A stretch of 64,000 nt of DNA from SZUA-430 sp965227535 (GCA_965227535.1 OZ245761.1:930001-994000); one strand, 5' to 3'. Positions 28,116 through 37,087 are shown, counted from the first letter of the stretch. A program made the numbers and translations. Notes: generated by a model from the letters alone, not told the origin.

Positions 28116-28252
28116 CCGTCATGGCCGGGCTTGACCCGGCCACCCAGTGCGCGCGCGTCGGCGCGCGCTGGAAACCCGCAAGCGTGTTTTGAGTCTTTAG
28201 GCCGCGTAGACACGCGGCCACTGGGTGGCCGGGTCAAGCCCGGCCATGACGG
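28116..28252. repeat. interspersed palindrome between metC and hisI
   Basis: Perfect 34-bp inverted arms at 28116-28149 and 28219-28252 (core GGCCGGGCTTGACCCGGCC) flank a 69-bp centre that itself holds an 8-bp hairpin GGCCGCGT/ACGCGGCC at 28200-28219. The arm belongs to the well-known alphaproteobacterial repeat whose spurious translation reads SWPGLTRP. It ends 12 bp before the hisI ATG, so it could form a large structure in the hisI leader or insulate it from metC. Confidence 0.9.
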
Positions 28253-28264
28253 ACGTGAGCGCGC

Positions 28265-28606
28265 ATGACGCAACTCGCTCCCGACCAATTCATCGCCACC
28301 GTCAAGTTCGACGCGCAGGGCCTCGTCACCGCCGTGGCGCAGGACGCAAAGGACGGCCGCGTGCTCATGGTCGCGTGGATGAACCGCGACGCGCTCACCC
28401 GCACGCTGACGACGCGCGACGTCACCTACTGGTCGCGCTCGCGCAGCGAACTGTGGCGCAAGGGCGAAACGTCGGGCCACACGCAGCGCCTCGTCGAAGC
28501 GTGGATCGACTGCGACGGCGACACGCTGCTGCTTAAGGTCGACCAAACCGGCGCCGCTTGTCATACAGGCGAGCCCACCTGCTTCTTCCGACAAGCGAAA
28601 CTCTAA
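28265..28606 (+). CDS. hisI: phosphoribosyl-AMP cyclohydrolase
   Basis: 113 residues, normal for a stand-alone HisI. Conserved blocks are VAWMNRDAL, YWSRSRSELWRKGETSGH, the metal-binding DCDGDTLLLKVDQTG, and ACHTGEPTCFFR with its zinc cysteines. It opens the purine ring of PR-AMP in the third step of histidine synthesis. No other his gene is near; it is separated from the next gene by one base and is probably co-transcribed with the carboxylase genes. Confidence 0.95.
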   Translation: MTQLAPDQFIATVKFDAQGLVTAVAQDAKDGRVLMVAWMNRDALTRTLTTRDVTYWSRSRSELWRKGETSGHTQRLVEAWIDCDGDTLLLKVDQTGAACHTGEPTCFFRQAKL

Positions 28607-28607
28607 G

Positions 28608-30134
28608 ATGCCCTTCGACAAACAGCGCGAAGAGTTCGAAGCGCGCGCTAAGCGTGCGAAGGCGATGGGCTCACCCAAACGCCTCGCCGAACGCAAAGCC
28701 GCGAACATCCTGAACGCGCGCGAACGCGTCGAGCGCCTGATCGACAAAGACACCTTCGTCGAAGCCGGCCTCTTCGCCACCTCGATCAAGCCCGACATGC
28801 GCGACAAGTCGCCCGGCGACGGCGTCGTCTCAGGATTCGGCAAAGTCACCGGCCGCATGGTCGGCGTGAACGCCGCCGACTTCACGACGCTCGGCTCATC
28901 GTCGGCCGAAGTGCACGGCAAGAAACAATACTACGTCCGCGAAACGTGCCGCAAAAACGGCATCCCGATGGTCAACCTGATGGAGTGCGCGGGCGGCCGC
29001 ATCCCTGACATCATGGGCGCCGCCGGTATCGGCCGCGCAGGCGAAGGCGCGCGCTACACCCACGCACGCGAAACACCGTGGGCCTCGGCGGTACTGGGCC
29101 TGACTTACGGCGGCGGCGCCTTCACCTGCATCAACTCCGATTTTGTCGTGATGCGCAAAGGCGCAGTCCTCGCCGTCTCAAGCTCGAACGTCACATCGGT
29201 CGCCATCGCCGAAGACTCAGACCCCGAAGACCTCGGCGGCTGGCGCCTGCACAGCGAACAAACCGGTATCGTCCATGCCGTCGTCGACACCGACGACGAG
29301 GCCATCGCGCAACTCAAAGCCTTCCTGAGCTACCTGCCCGTCAACGCCAACACCGCGCCGCCCGTCGCAACGCAAGTCACCGAAGCAGCCGACGCTCACA
29401 AACTCGACACGCTCGTCCCCGAAAGCCGCGCGAAGACGTACGACATCCGCACCGTCATCCGCGCCATACTCGACAAGGACTCGTACTTCCCGCTCAAAGA
29501 ACGCTTCGCCAAAGTCGCCGTCACCGCACTGGGCCGCTTGAACGGCAAGAGCGTCGGCATCGTCGCCTCGAACCCGATGTTCAAAGGCGGCGCGCTCGAC
29601 CCAGACTCTTGCGATAAGATCGCGAGCTTCATCGTGCTGTGCGACAGCTTCAACATCCCGCTGATCTTCCTCGCCGACACGCCCGGCTTCCTCGTCGGCG
29701 CCGAGAGTGAAAAGCGCCGCCTGCCCGGCAAGATCATGAACTTCATGGCCGCGCTCGAACTTGCGACGGTGCCGAAAATCGCGCTCGTGCTGCGCAAGTC
29801 CTACGGCCAAGCGTATCTGAACATGGGCGGCGGCCGCAGCGACGTCACGGCAACTTGGTTCTCCGGCGACATCTCCTTCATGGACCCCGCCGTCGCCGTC
29901 AACGTCGTTTACGCGACCAAGCCCGGCGAAAACCCCGAACGCTACGACGAACTCGTCAAGCAGGTGTCATCCGGCACGACGGCCTACGAACTCGCGGCGC
30001 CCTTCATGGCGCAGATGGTGATCGACCCGAACGACACGCGCCACTTCCTGATCAACATGCTGGACGTGCTCACGCGCCGCATGACCAACGGCGTCGGCCA
30101 ACACCGCCTCGCCGACTGGCCACCTGCTTTCTAA
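28608..30134 (+). CDS. acyl-CoA carboxylase carboxyltransferase (beta) subunit
   Basis: 508 residues. Two crotonase-fold carboxyltransferase domains: the N-terminal half with NARERVERLID and VVSGFGKVTGR, and the C-terminal half with FLADTPGFLVG and KSYGQAYLNMGGG. It resembles the propionyl-/methylcrotonyl-/acetyl-CoA carboxylase beta chains but carries no biotin domain. It transfers CO2 from carboxybiotin on a partner to an acyl-CoA; the acyl group cannot be determined. The biotin carrier is encoded 22 bp downstream, but no biotin carboxylase gene is in the window. Confidence 0.9.
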   Translation: MPFDKQREEFEARAKRAKAMGSPKRLAERKAANILNARERVERLIDKDTFVEAGLFATSIKPDMRDKSPGDGVVSGFGKVTGRMVGVNAADFTTLGSSSAEVHGKKQYYVRETCRKNGIPMVNLMECAGGRIPDIMGAAGIGRAGEGARYTHARETPWASAVLGLTYGGGAFTCINSDFVVMRKGAVLAVSSSNVTSVAIAEDSDPEDLGGWRLHSEQTGIVHAVVDTDDEAIAQLKAFLSYLPVNANTAPPVATQVTEAADAHKLDTLVPESRAKTYDIRTVIRAILDKDSYFPLKERFAKVAVTALGRLNGKSVGIVASNPMFKGGALDPDSCDKIASFIVLCDSFNIPLIFLADTPGFLVGAESEKRRLPGKIMNFMAALELATVPKIALVLRKSYGQAYLNMGGGRSDVTATWFSGDISFMDPAVAVNVVYATKPGENPERYDELVKQVSSGTTAYELAAPFMAQMVIDPNDTRHFLINMLDVLTRRMTNGVGQHRLADWPPAF

Positions 30135-30156
30135 CCACCGCACTGAAACGAGACCC

Positions 30157-30378
30157 ATGGCCCGCAGCACCGTCAAAACCGAAATCACCGGCAAAGTCTG
30201 GAAGATCACCGCCGAGAAGGGCCAACGCCTGGCCGAAGACGAACCGATCGTGATCCTCGAAAGCATGAAGATGGAAATCCCGGTCGCCGCGCCGATCGCT
30301 TGCACGGTCATCGACATCGTGGTCGCCGAGGGCGACAGCGTCACCGAAGGCGACGTCATCGCGCACATCGAAAGTTAG
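30157..30378 (+). CDS. small biotin carboxyl carrier protein
   Basis: 73 residues, just one biotinyl/lipoyl domain. The biotinylated lysine sits in ESMKMEIPV near residue 37, and the symmetric turn EGDSVTEGD near residue 60 completes the hammerhead fold. Stand-alone carriers of this size serve split acyl-CoA carboxylases, and it directly follows the carboxyltransferase gene. Its stop overlaps the convergent stop of the small membrane protein gene. Confidence 0.9.
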   Translation: MARSTVKTEITGKVWKITAEKGQRLAEDEPIVILESMKMEIPVAAPIACTVIDIVVAEGDSVTEGDVIAHIES

Positions 30379-30590
30379 TGGAAGAGCACGTCGTCGCTGT
30401 CCTCGGGGCCGCCGCGGTCGAGGTTGGGGAACGCCAGCAGCGCGATGCCGATGACGAAGCCGACGAGGGCGCCCACAGCGCCGGCCATCACCGGATCGCT
30501 TGCCACGTAAGCGAAGCCGCCGGCGCTGAGCGCGATCGGCACGCCGAGCCACAGCACGAGACTTTTCTTGCGGCGTTTGCGAGGGGCCAT
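30375..30590 (-). CDS. small membrane protein, unknown
   Basis: 71 residues from the ATG at 30590, with GGAGG 6 bp upstream. A basic N-terminus (APRKRRKK) leads into two hydrophobic helices (about 10-29 and 33-55) and an acidic tail DRGGPEDSDDVLFH. By the positive-inside rule both ends are cytoplasmic. The gene is 1 bp downstream of the FAD oxidase gene and probably co-transcribed with it. No family recognised. Confidence 0.7.
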   Translation of the reverse strand: MAPRKRRKKSLVLWLGVPIALSAGGFAYVASDPVMAGAVGALVGFVIGIALLAFPNLDRGGPEDSDDVLFH

Positions 30591-30591
30591 G

Positions 30592-31890
30592 TCAGCCTCC
30601 AAAGACGGTCTTGAGATGAGGGTTGAGCAATTTGCCGTTCGGATCAAGCCGCCGCCGCAACGCCTGGAAATCGCCCCACCGCGGATAAAGCCGCTCGAAA
30701 TCGACGGCCTTCAGCGTGTGCAGCTTGCCCCAATGCGGCCGCCCGCCATAGCGCTTGAAGATCGCCTCCGCCGCCCCAAACAGCGTGTCGTAACTCTGCC
30801 GGTGATATTGATGCACGGAGATCGTCACGGCGTCCCGCTTGTAGAACGGTGAAATCCAGATGTCGTCCGCTTTGACAAAGCGGAACTCTATCGGAAACAC
30901 CCCGGCGATCTTCCGGTTCCGGATGACTTCGCCGATCTCGCGGATGCAGTCGGCGCCGTTGCCCGCCGGCACCGCATATTCCATCTCGTTGAACTTCACA
31001 TTGCGCGGGCTGGGAAAGATCTCATGACTCCACCGCGCACGCGTCGAAGCCCCCATCGACGCGCTCGTGAACAACCGCTGCAAACGGCCCGACAGCGCAG
31101 GCACGAAGCGCGCCACCTCGCAGCCATATCCAAACGTCCGCTGATCGGCAGTGACGCGATCGCCGCGCGCCGCCATCTGCTCGCTGGTCAACGGCGCGGC
31201 GACATCCTCCGTCGTCTCGTCGAGCGACTTCGCAACAACGCCGTCGGCATACGGAAACCAGAAAAACTCGAAGTGCTTGTGCTTGTCGCGCAGCGCACTC
31301 AGGTCGCGCCAGCACTCAGCCAGCGGCATCACCCAATTCCGCTCGCGCAGCTTGAAGGCGTTGCGCGCGCCCATCGTGATCTCGCTCATCACGCCGAGCG
31401 AGCCGAAAGACACGCGCCCCGCCTCCCAAACCTCCGCATTCGCCGTCGGCGAACAATCCAGCACCTGGCCGTCAGAGGCCACGAGCCGAAACCCCTTCAC
31501 CTCCGCCGATAGTGAACCGAGCTGCGGGCTTGTCCCGTGCGTCCCCGTCCCGACCGCGCCGGCAATCGCCTGCCGATCGATATCGCCCTGGTTCTTGAGG
31601 GCAAGCCCCGAATCGAACAGCGGCCGCCCGAGCGCATGGATCTTCGTCCCCCCATGCACCGTCGCGGTCAGCGCCGCCAAATCCGTCGAAACGACGCCCT
31701 GCATCGCGTCGAGCGAGATCAGCGTTCCGTTCGTTTCGCCCAGAGCGGTGAACGAATGCCCGCTGCCGACCACACGCACCGGCCCGACGCCGTCGCGCAC
31801 CGCGGCGATGAGTTCAGCTTCGGTTGTCGGTTTGCAAAATTGCTGGGGCGACGACTTTACCCACCCCGACCAGTTAGCCCACGCGTTCAT
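30592..31890 (-). CDS. FAD-linked sugar-lactone oxidase (D-arabinono-1,4-lactone oxidase type)
   Basis: 432 residues. The PCMH-type FAD domain carries RVVGSGHSFTALGETNGTL, with His46 at the position that binds FAD covalently in this family, and GAVGTGTHGTSPQLGS. The C-terminal ALO domain ends with RPHWGKLHTL, the HWxK signature of aldonolactone oxidases and dehydrogenases. Family members oxidise the C2-C3 bond of aldonolactones or sugar alcohols. Substrate and physiological role here are not determined. The ATG overlaps the TGA of the Sel1-repeat gene (ATGA at 31887-31890). Confidence 0.88.
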   Translation of the reverse strand: MNAWANWSGWVKSSPQQFCKPTTEAELIAAVRDGVGPVRVVGSGHSFTALGETNGTLISLDAMQGVVSTDLAALTATVHGGTKIHALGRPLFDSGLALKNQGDIDRQAIAGAVGTGTHGTSPQLGSLSAEVKGFRLVASDGQVLDCSPTANAEVWEAGRVSFGSLGVMSEITMGARNAFKLRERNWVMPLAECWRDLSALRDKHKHFEFFWFPYADGVVAKSLDETTEDVAAPLTSEQMAARGDRVTADQRTFGYGCEVARFVPALSGRLQRLFTSASMGASTRARWSHEIFPSPRNVKFNEMEYAVPAGNGADCIREIGEVIRNRKIAGVFPIEFRFVKADDIWISPFYKRDAVTISVHQYHRQSYDTLFGAAEAIFKRYGGRPHWGKLHTLKAVDFERLYPRWGDFQALRRRLDPNGKLLNPHLKTVFGG

Positions 31891-32624
31891 TCGATGTTGA
31901 GCGGCCCCGTTGAAACTTTGAAAGTGTCCGCCCGCTGCCGCGCCTCGGCGATTTGTTCGCGGCTCAACCGGCGTTCGAGCAACTGCGTCGGCGTCGGCGC
32001 ATCGCGATCGATGAGTAGCTTCTCGTTGTCATAAGGCACGCCCGTGAACCCGCTGCGCGCCGCCAAGATAAAGAACTTCAGCGCTTCAACTTCGTCCTTC
32101 GCAACGCCTTCGCCCGCTTCCAGCATCGTCGCAAAATTATACTGTCCCTGCGCAAGCCCATAGCGCGCCGAATGCCCATACCACGAAGCCGATTGCGCGA
32201 TATCCTTCGTCACGCCCTGCCCGTACTCGAACATCGAGCCGACGTCGAACATCGACAGAGGAATGCCCGCGACCGCCGCCTGCCGGTGATACTGCATCGC
32301 CTTGCCGTAGTCGCGCTGCACGACGCCGGGCTTGGCATCCATGTATTCGACGCCAAGCCGGTACGCCGCGTAGGCATTGCCCTTCGCCGCTTGTTCCGTC
32401 CAATAGGCGATCGCTTCCGGATAGCGTCCCTGCCGGAAGTGAATCTCGCCCGGATCCTTCTTGTCGATGGTCCGTCCGAACGGATCGGCCGGCTCACCCG
32501 TTTCCGCGGCCGGCGTCGAAGCAAACGACTGTCCGTTGTCGCCTCGTCCCGACCACAGATAAATACCGGCCGTGACGGCCGCGACCAACACGACGACACC
32601 GAGCCCGACGAGCACCTTCTGCAT
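31887..32624 (-). CDS. Sel1-like repeat protein with N-terminal membrane anchor
   Basis: 245 residues from the ATG at 32624, which follows AGGAGAAGGA. One N-terminal membrane helix (about 5-24), a linker, then Sel1/TPR-like repeats of ~36 residues: AYAAYRLGVEYMDAKPG, PLSMFDVGSMFEYGQG and AQGQYNFATMLEAGEG. Such repeats mediate protein-protein contacts, often in the periplasm. The C-terminal helix REQIAEARQRADTF closes the array. It is the upstream partner of the FAD oxidase gene by a 4-bp overlap; the shared function is unknown. Confidence 0.82.
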   Translation of the reverse strand: MQKVLVGLGVVVLVAAVTAGIYLWSGRGDNGQSFASTPAAETGEPADPFGRTIDKKDPGEIHFRQGRYPEAIAYWTEQAAKGNAYAAYRLGVEYMDAKPGVVQRDYGKAMQYHRQAAVAGIPLSMFDVGSMFEYGQGVTKDIAQSASWYGHSARYGLAQGQYNFATMLEAGEGVAKDEVEALKFFILAARSGFTGVPYDNEKLLIDRDAPTPTQLLERRLSREQIAEARQRADTFKVSTGPLNIE

Positions 32625-32696
32625 CTGATCCTTCTCCTGCGCCGCAAACCCCGGAGTCAAAGTTTAGCCCAATGCCCACAAGTAAGGTAAGGCCCG

Positions 32697-33185
32697 CTAT
32701 TTCCCCTGCGCAGCCTGTTGATCATCGACAGCCTTGTAATCGTCCAGGCGTTCATAGTGGAGGGTGCAGATCTTTGCCGTCGAAACCATCAGCCGAAGAC
32801 GATTGTTCCGCGTCGCATCGTGCCAGATGAACAGCCGGAACATAACCTGATCGTTGATTCTGTAGGGGTCGCCATGGGCCTTAAGCAAATCGTCCAGGAC
32901 GCCTTTGCATTCGCTGTAGTTTGCATCGAGCGCGACCTGAACCAGCCCGCGCTGATCGAAGTAGAATGTGGACCGGTATTGCCGCGCACCGTCGACAAGG
33001 ACGCCGGTATTGCCGATCCACTTCCCGTCACGCTCGTCGCCGCGGTCGCGCCCCAGCTTGGCCTCCGGGATGACGGCCGCGACCTGTTCTGGCGTCATGC
33101 CCCATGCAGCGGCTTTATAGCCAGCATGCGCGACCTCGACGCTCAACGCCGCGCAGGTCAGAAACGAGAGCACAGCGACGCGCAT
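32697..33185 (-). CDS. secreted hypothetical protein
   Basis: 162 residues from the ATG at 33185, with GGAGGA 6 bp upstream. A signal peptide ends at AHAGY (about 20). The mature part begins AAWGMTPEQVAAVIP, a pattern seen in many short periplasmic proteins of uncertain function, and has single cysteines near ECKGVLDD and KICTLHY. The frame remains open upstream into tRNA-Arg, but that stretch is the tRNA and not coding. Function unknown. Confidence 0.75.
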   Translation of the reverse strand: MRVAVLSFLTCAALSVEVAHAGYKAAAWGMTPEQVAAVIPEAKLGRDRGDERDGKWIGNTGVLVDGARQYRSTFYFDQRGLVQVALDANYSECKGVLDDLLKAHGDPYRINDQVMFRLFIWHDATRNNRLRLMVSTAKICTLHYERLDDYKAVDDQQAAQGK

Positions 33186-33208
33186 CAACGCTCCTCCGTT
33201 TGCTAAAA

Positions 33209-33284
<76 letters not shown>

Positions 33285-33304
33285 TTGGGCGTCCGCGGGT
33301 GGCC

Positions 33305-33610
33305 CTAATGGGTCCACAGACCCTTGCGAGTATACTTGAAATTGTCGGCATAGGCGCGCACCAGCCGTTTGGCCTCTTTCGGCTCGAAAACCTGGTGCGG
33401 AATGCCGTGCCGCTCGGCATAGGCGACCGCCTCCTCGCGCGTGTCGAAGGACAGCACCACCTGCTGCTTCATGTCCCCCGACCCCGCCCAGCCCATGAGC
33501 GGATCGACCCGCCGCGCCTCTTCAGGCTCGAACTCGAGCACCCATTCCTTGGTGTTCGCCTGGCCCGACTGCATGGCGTTGCGGGCCGGCTTGTAGATAC
33601 GCGCGAGCAT
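33305..33610 (-). CDS. complex I accessory subunit, NDUFS4 / ETC_C1_NDUFA4 family
   Basis: 101 residues from the ATG at 33610; no strong ribosome-binding site is visible, and the upstream open frame to 33694 is not family-like. The protein begins LARIYKPARNAMQSGQANT and contains KEWVLEFEPEEARRVDPLMGW split by the conserved Trp, then a C-terminal HGIPHQVFEP segment, all diagnostic of the bacterial homologues of mitochondrial NDUFS4. It stabilises NADH:quinone oxidoreductase near its dehydrogenase domain. The gene stands alone 20 bp upstream of tRNA-Arg, far from nuo genes, as is common in alphaproteobacteria. Confidence 0.9.
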   Translation of the reverse strand: MLARIYKPARNAMQSGQANTKEWVLEFEPEEARRVDPLMGWAGSGDMKQQVVLSFDTREEAVAYAERHGIPHQVFEPKEAKRLVRAYADNFKYTRKGLWTH

Positions 33611-33696
33611 GAGACACGACCCAAGTTGACCGGTGGAGCGGTACCCCCAACCCCCGCCCGAAATCAAGACCGCCGCTGTCGCGGGCCGCGGCAACC

Positions 33697-34590
33697 CTAG
33701 AGGTGCTCCTTAAACCACCGGACCTGGCTGCCCAGAAACTGGCTGTGCCAAGGCTCGTTCGCATAAGGGTCAAAGTGCCCACAGTCATAGACCTCGAGCG
33801 TCTTCGGCTCGCCCGCGCGATAGAACGCCTGCCGCGCCAGATTGACCGGCACCAGACTGTCGTGCGCCGCCACCTGCATCAAAAGCGGCTTGGGCGCGAT
33901 CAACTCGATCACCGCATCGGGTACATATTCCGCGACCCGCGCGAGCGATTCGAGCGAGATCGAATTCCGCCACGTGGGCGCCATCTGAGCCGTGCCGGTG
34001 AACCAGGCATGCGCATCGGCGGAGCCCAGAAACGCAGGCTTCCCCGGATCGTTCACCACCGGCAGCGAAGCCCCCTCGCCGCCCGCCTGGCGCACCGCCT
34101 GGTCGTCGACGAGCGTGCGCAGCAACCCGTTGAAAATCTCGCGCGTAATCAAATTGATCAGCGAATGCGGCAGGTTCAGCGCCGGCACCTGCGCCACGAC
34201 AACCTTCACCCGCGGATCGAACGCGCCGACGAACAGAGCATGCCCGCCGGAGAACGACGTCCCCCAAAGCCCGATGCGCTCCGCATCGACGCCCGGCTGC
34301 ACGCTCACCCAACTCAGCGCCGCGCGAATATCGGCATGCTGCAGCTGCGGATCGATATGCCCGCGCGGCTCGCCCTCGCTGGATCCCAGAAAGCGATAGT
34401 CGAACACCAGCACATTGAAACCCTCCGCCGCGAACCGCTCCGCGTAAGGCGCCAGATGCTGCTCCTTCACCGCGGTAACCCCGTGCGACATGACGATGGC
34501 GGGCTTGGCCTCCGCGGCCGGCCCCTCGGCGCGATAAAACCAACCCCGGCACGTCAAACCGCCGCTTTGAAACGACACGTCGCTGCGCAT
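33697..34590 (-). CDS. alpha/beta hydrolase
   Basis: 297 residues from the ATG at 34590, with GGGAG 6 bp upstream. The oxyanion segment is VMSHGVTAVKE, the nucleophile elbow GTSFSGGHA (Ser near residue 119), the acid probably in AHDSLVPV, and the histidine in DCGHFDPY. It resembles the DUF1100/dienelactone-like and acetyl-xylan-esterase-type hydrolases. No signal peptide. Substrate unknown. It is 86 bp upstream of the NDUFS4-like gene on the same strand. Confidence 0.85.
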   Translation of the reverse strand: MRSDVSFQSGGLTCRGWFYRAEGPAAEAKPAIVMSHGVTAVKEQHLAPYAERFAAEGFNVLVFDYRFLGSSEGEPRGHIDPQLQHADIRAALSWVSVQPGVDAERIGLWGTSFSGGHALFVGAFDPRVKVVVAQVPALNLPHSLINLITREIFNGLLRTLVDDQAVRQAGGEGASLPVVNDPGKPAFLGSADAHAWFTGTAQMAPTWRNSISLESLARVAEYVPDAVIELIAPKPLLMQVAAHDSLVPVNLARQAFYRAGEPKTLEVYDCGHFDPYANEPWHSQFLGSQVRWFKEHL

Positions 34591-35023
34591 GAAGGCTCCC
34601 GAGAAGATTCGCAAAGTGGATGGCAGAGAGCGCTAAGCGAAATCAGGCAGTCAGACAAGACTGTGCAATAAAAATGACACCGGTCGCCAATGATTAAGCT
34701 CCTGTGACCCTTCGTACAGACAACTCAATTGTATCAACTCTGACAAAATCCGACTCAAAACGCGCCCACCCTGCCCAATTTTCAAGCGCCCAATCCGAAG
34801 GCAGGCCGAACCCGACCACTGAAACCGATGACGGCGCAATGACCACCATTCCCCGTTCTATCACTCAACCTCTCAGACGGGGCCTCAGTACGCAGACTGA
34901 TTTCGCTCAAGCGTGCCCTGTCCAAAATGGAGTGGACGCTGGCGCGGCTCAACGCCGACAACTACGGTGAATTGTCATCGCTCAGCGAAGCGGATCAAAC
35001 GTTCGCGTTCGGAGGAGGGAATC
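34591..35023. other. intergenic region with no supported gene
   Basis: 433 bp between the divergent hydrolase and lipoprotein genes, more AT-rich than the average. It must hold both promoters. A plus-strand open frame of about 50 codons from ATG 34927 (MEWTLARLNADNYGEL) looks protein-like but has no ribosome-binding site and runs into the lipoprotein start in another frame; it may be a decayed remnant. Confidence 0.5.
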
Positions 35024-35413
35024 GTGGCGCGTGCAATGGCGACGTACCTTTGCTTGGCGGCGCTCCTTGCTGGGTGTGATGACATGCAGATGCGGGCAAG
35101 CTACCCGGATCGGACCGCCGCGGAACAGGATGGGGCGTTCCGCAGAGGCTGGCTTCCTTCCTGGATGCCGACTTCTGCTCATGACATCGAAGAAATCCAC
35201 GACCTGGACACGAACGCACAGGCCATGCGGTTTACCGTGCCGTTGGGCTGGAGGCCGCCAGCATCGGCCGCATGTTCCCCGGCAACGACGATCGAACCGC
35301 CCCGTCTGCGGTTGCCCTCATTTCCAACAAGGATCGAAGAGCAGCCTGAAGTACTCAAGTGCGGCGAACTGTTCGTGATCATCGACGGAAAAACGGTGTT
35401 CGCTTGGCAGTGA
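35024..35413 (+). CDS. small lipoprotein, unknown
   Basis: 129 residues from a GTG at 35024 with a very strong GGAGGAGGG 5-7 bp upstream; ATG 35036 is the alternative. A short lipoprotein signal ends in the lipobox LLAGC (Cys18 from the GTG), followed by DDMQMRAS. The mature part has no recognised domain and ends with a Cys-containing segment EVLKCGELFVIIDG. It would be anchored in the outer or inner membrane facing the periplasm. Confidence 0.7.
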   Translation: MARAMATYLCLAALLAGCDDMQMRASYPDRTAAEQDGAFRRGWLPSWMPTSAHDIEEIHDLDTNAQAMRFTVPLGWRPPASAACSPATTIEPPRLRLPSFPTRIEEQPEVLKCGELFVIIDGKTVFAWQ

Positions 35414-35476
35414 CCGCTTCCGGTCTTCCGCACTCAGCGGGACCTCTCCGAAAATCCGCTAAGCCATTAAAAAAAT

Positions 35477-35553
<77 letters not shown>

Positions 35554-35669
35554 ATCTCTTGGAAGAGGCGCTGGCATAGAGGTATTGCGGCCTGCCTGGC
35601 AAGGCCAAACCGGCCCTGTCTGTGACGGGAGTACGCGCTTAGGCCGCGGGCGGCGGCTAGGCTGCGACG

Positions 35670-36656
35670 ATGAGAACCGCACTTAAGTACGTCGGCCGGG
35701 CGTTCCTGGCCCTTATTGCCGCCCTCGTGATCGCGCTGACGCTCAACGCGTCCTACTGGTCGTCCTATCGCGCGCCAACCACGTTGTTGGCGCATCGCGG
35801 CCTGGCCCAGACCTACCACCGCGAAGATCTCGACAACGAGACCTGCACCGCGACCCGCATCTATCCACCGCAGCATCCCTATCTGGAAAACACCATCGCC
35901 TCGATGCAGGCCGCCTTCGACGCCGGCGCCGACATCGTCGAGTTCGACGTGCACCCGACGACCGACGGCGCGTTCGCCGTCTTCCACGATTGGACCGTCG
36001 ACTGCCGCACGCAAGGCAAGGGCGTCACGCGCACGCACACCCTCGCTGAGCTGAAGGCGCTCGACATCGGCTACGGCTACACCGCCGACGGCGGCAAGAC
36101 GTTTCCGTTCCGTGGGCGTGGCGTCGGCCTGATGCCGTCGCTCGACGAGGTGCTGGCCGCATTTCCGGACAAGCGCTTCCTGATCAACATCAAGAGCAAC
36201 GATCCGCGCGAAGGTGACCTTCTGGCCGACCGGCTGCTGCAACTGCCGCCGGAACGGCTCGCCCGCCTCATGTCCTACGGCGGCGACCGCCCGATCGCTG
36301 CGTTGCGCAAGCGCATCCCGGCAATGCTCACGACGTCGCGCAAATCGGTCATCGCGTGCGGCGGCAGCTATCTCGCGCTGGGCTGGAGCGGCTATGTCCC
36401 CGAATCTTGCCGCAACACAATCGTCCTGGCGCCGATGGATGTAGGCTTCGTGCTCTGGGGCTGGCCCAACCGCTTCTTCGAACGCATGAACGGCGTGGGC
36501 TCGCAGGTCTTCGTCACCGGCGCCTACGGTCACGGCACGGCCGGCATCGACTCCGACGAAGACATCGCGCAACTGCCCAGCGACTTCAGCGGCGGCATCT
36601 GGACCAACCGCATCGACCGCATCGGCCCTAAATTTAGGCGACCACCGGCGCGGTGA
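35670..36656 (+). CDS. glycerophosphodiester phosphodiesterase-family protein
   Basis: 328 residues. One N-terminal membrane helix (about 8-27) anchors a GDPD TIM barrel. The catalytic HRG is in TLLAHRGLAQ, followed by HPYLENTIASMQAAFDAGAD, then IVEFDVHPTTDG with the metal-binding Glu and Asp, and the second catalytic His in AVFHDWT. It hydrolyses glycerophosphodiesters to glycerol 3-phosphate and an alcohol, probably at the periplasmic face. Could contribute to phospholipid turnover or phosphate scavenging. It is monocistronic. Confidence 0.9.
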   Translation: MRTALKYVGRAFLALIAALVIALTLNASYWSSYRAPTTLLAHRGLAQTYHREDLDNETCTATRIYPPQHPYLENTIASMQAAFDAGADIVEFDVHPTTDGAFAVFHDWTVDCRTQGKGVTRTHTLAELKALDIGYGYTADGGKTFPFRGRGVGLMPSLDEVLAAFPDKRFLINIKSNDPREGDLLADRLLQLPPERLARLMSYGGDRPIAALRKRIPAMLTTSRKSVIACGGSYLALGWSGYVPESCRNTIVLAPMDVGFVLWGWPNRFFERMNGVGSQVFVTGAYGHGTAGIDSDEDIAQLPSDFSGGIWTNRIDRIGPKFRRPPAR

Positions 36657-36658
36657 AC

Positions 36659-37087
36659 TCAGGCCTTCGCGCCGGCCCGCTTAGCCATCAGCTTGAACAC
36701 GGCCTCGGCGGCCAGAACCTGCCGCGCGCCGCAACGCACATCGGCCCGCGCGAAAGCCAGCGTCCGCGTGGATCGCGTGACGGTCGCCGTCCCTTCGACC
36801 CATTCGCCGGGCCGCACCATATCGAGGAAATCGACGTTGAGACGCAGCGTGACAGACCGCGTCTCCGTCGCGCGCCACACAGATGTCGCCAGCACGCCAT
36901 CGGCAAACGCGCTCAGCCATCCGCCGTGCACGATGCCCACGCCGTTGCAGTGCCGCGGCAAAGCATAGAACCCGTGCCAGAACGCATCGCCCTCGACCTT
37001 TTGATAGAGCGGCCCGTTATGCGTAGTGAACGCGCCGCGCGTTTTGCTTTCGACAAACCCGGGCGGCAGCGCGAGTGTCTCGCTCAT
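36659..37087 (-). CDS. PaaI-type hotdog thioesterase
   Basis: 142 residues with a single hotdog domain. NGVGIVHGGWLSAFADGVLA is the helix-bearing motif with the conserved HGG, followed by TLRLNVDFLDMVRPGEWVEG. It probably hydrolyses a short or aromatic acyl-CoA. The ATG overlaps the TGA of the DUF192 gene (ATGA at 37084-37087). It converges on the GDPD gene with 2 bp between stops. Confidence 0.88.
   Translation of the reverse strand: MSETLALPPGFVESKTRGAFTTHNGPLYQKVEGDAFWHGFYALPRHCNGVGIVHGGWLSAFADGVLATSVWRATETRSVTLRLNVDFLDMVRPGEWVEGTATVTRSTRTLAFARADVRCGARQVLAAEAVFKLMAKRAGAKA

Noticed and set aside
28043..28921. 292-codon minus-strand frame over the metC-hisI gap and hisI
   Set aside because: It contains the SWPGLTRP-type translation of the palindrome and is antisense to hisI, which has strong family motifs.
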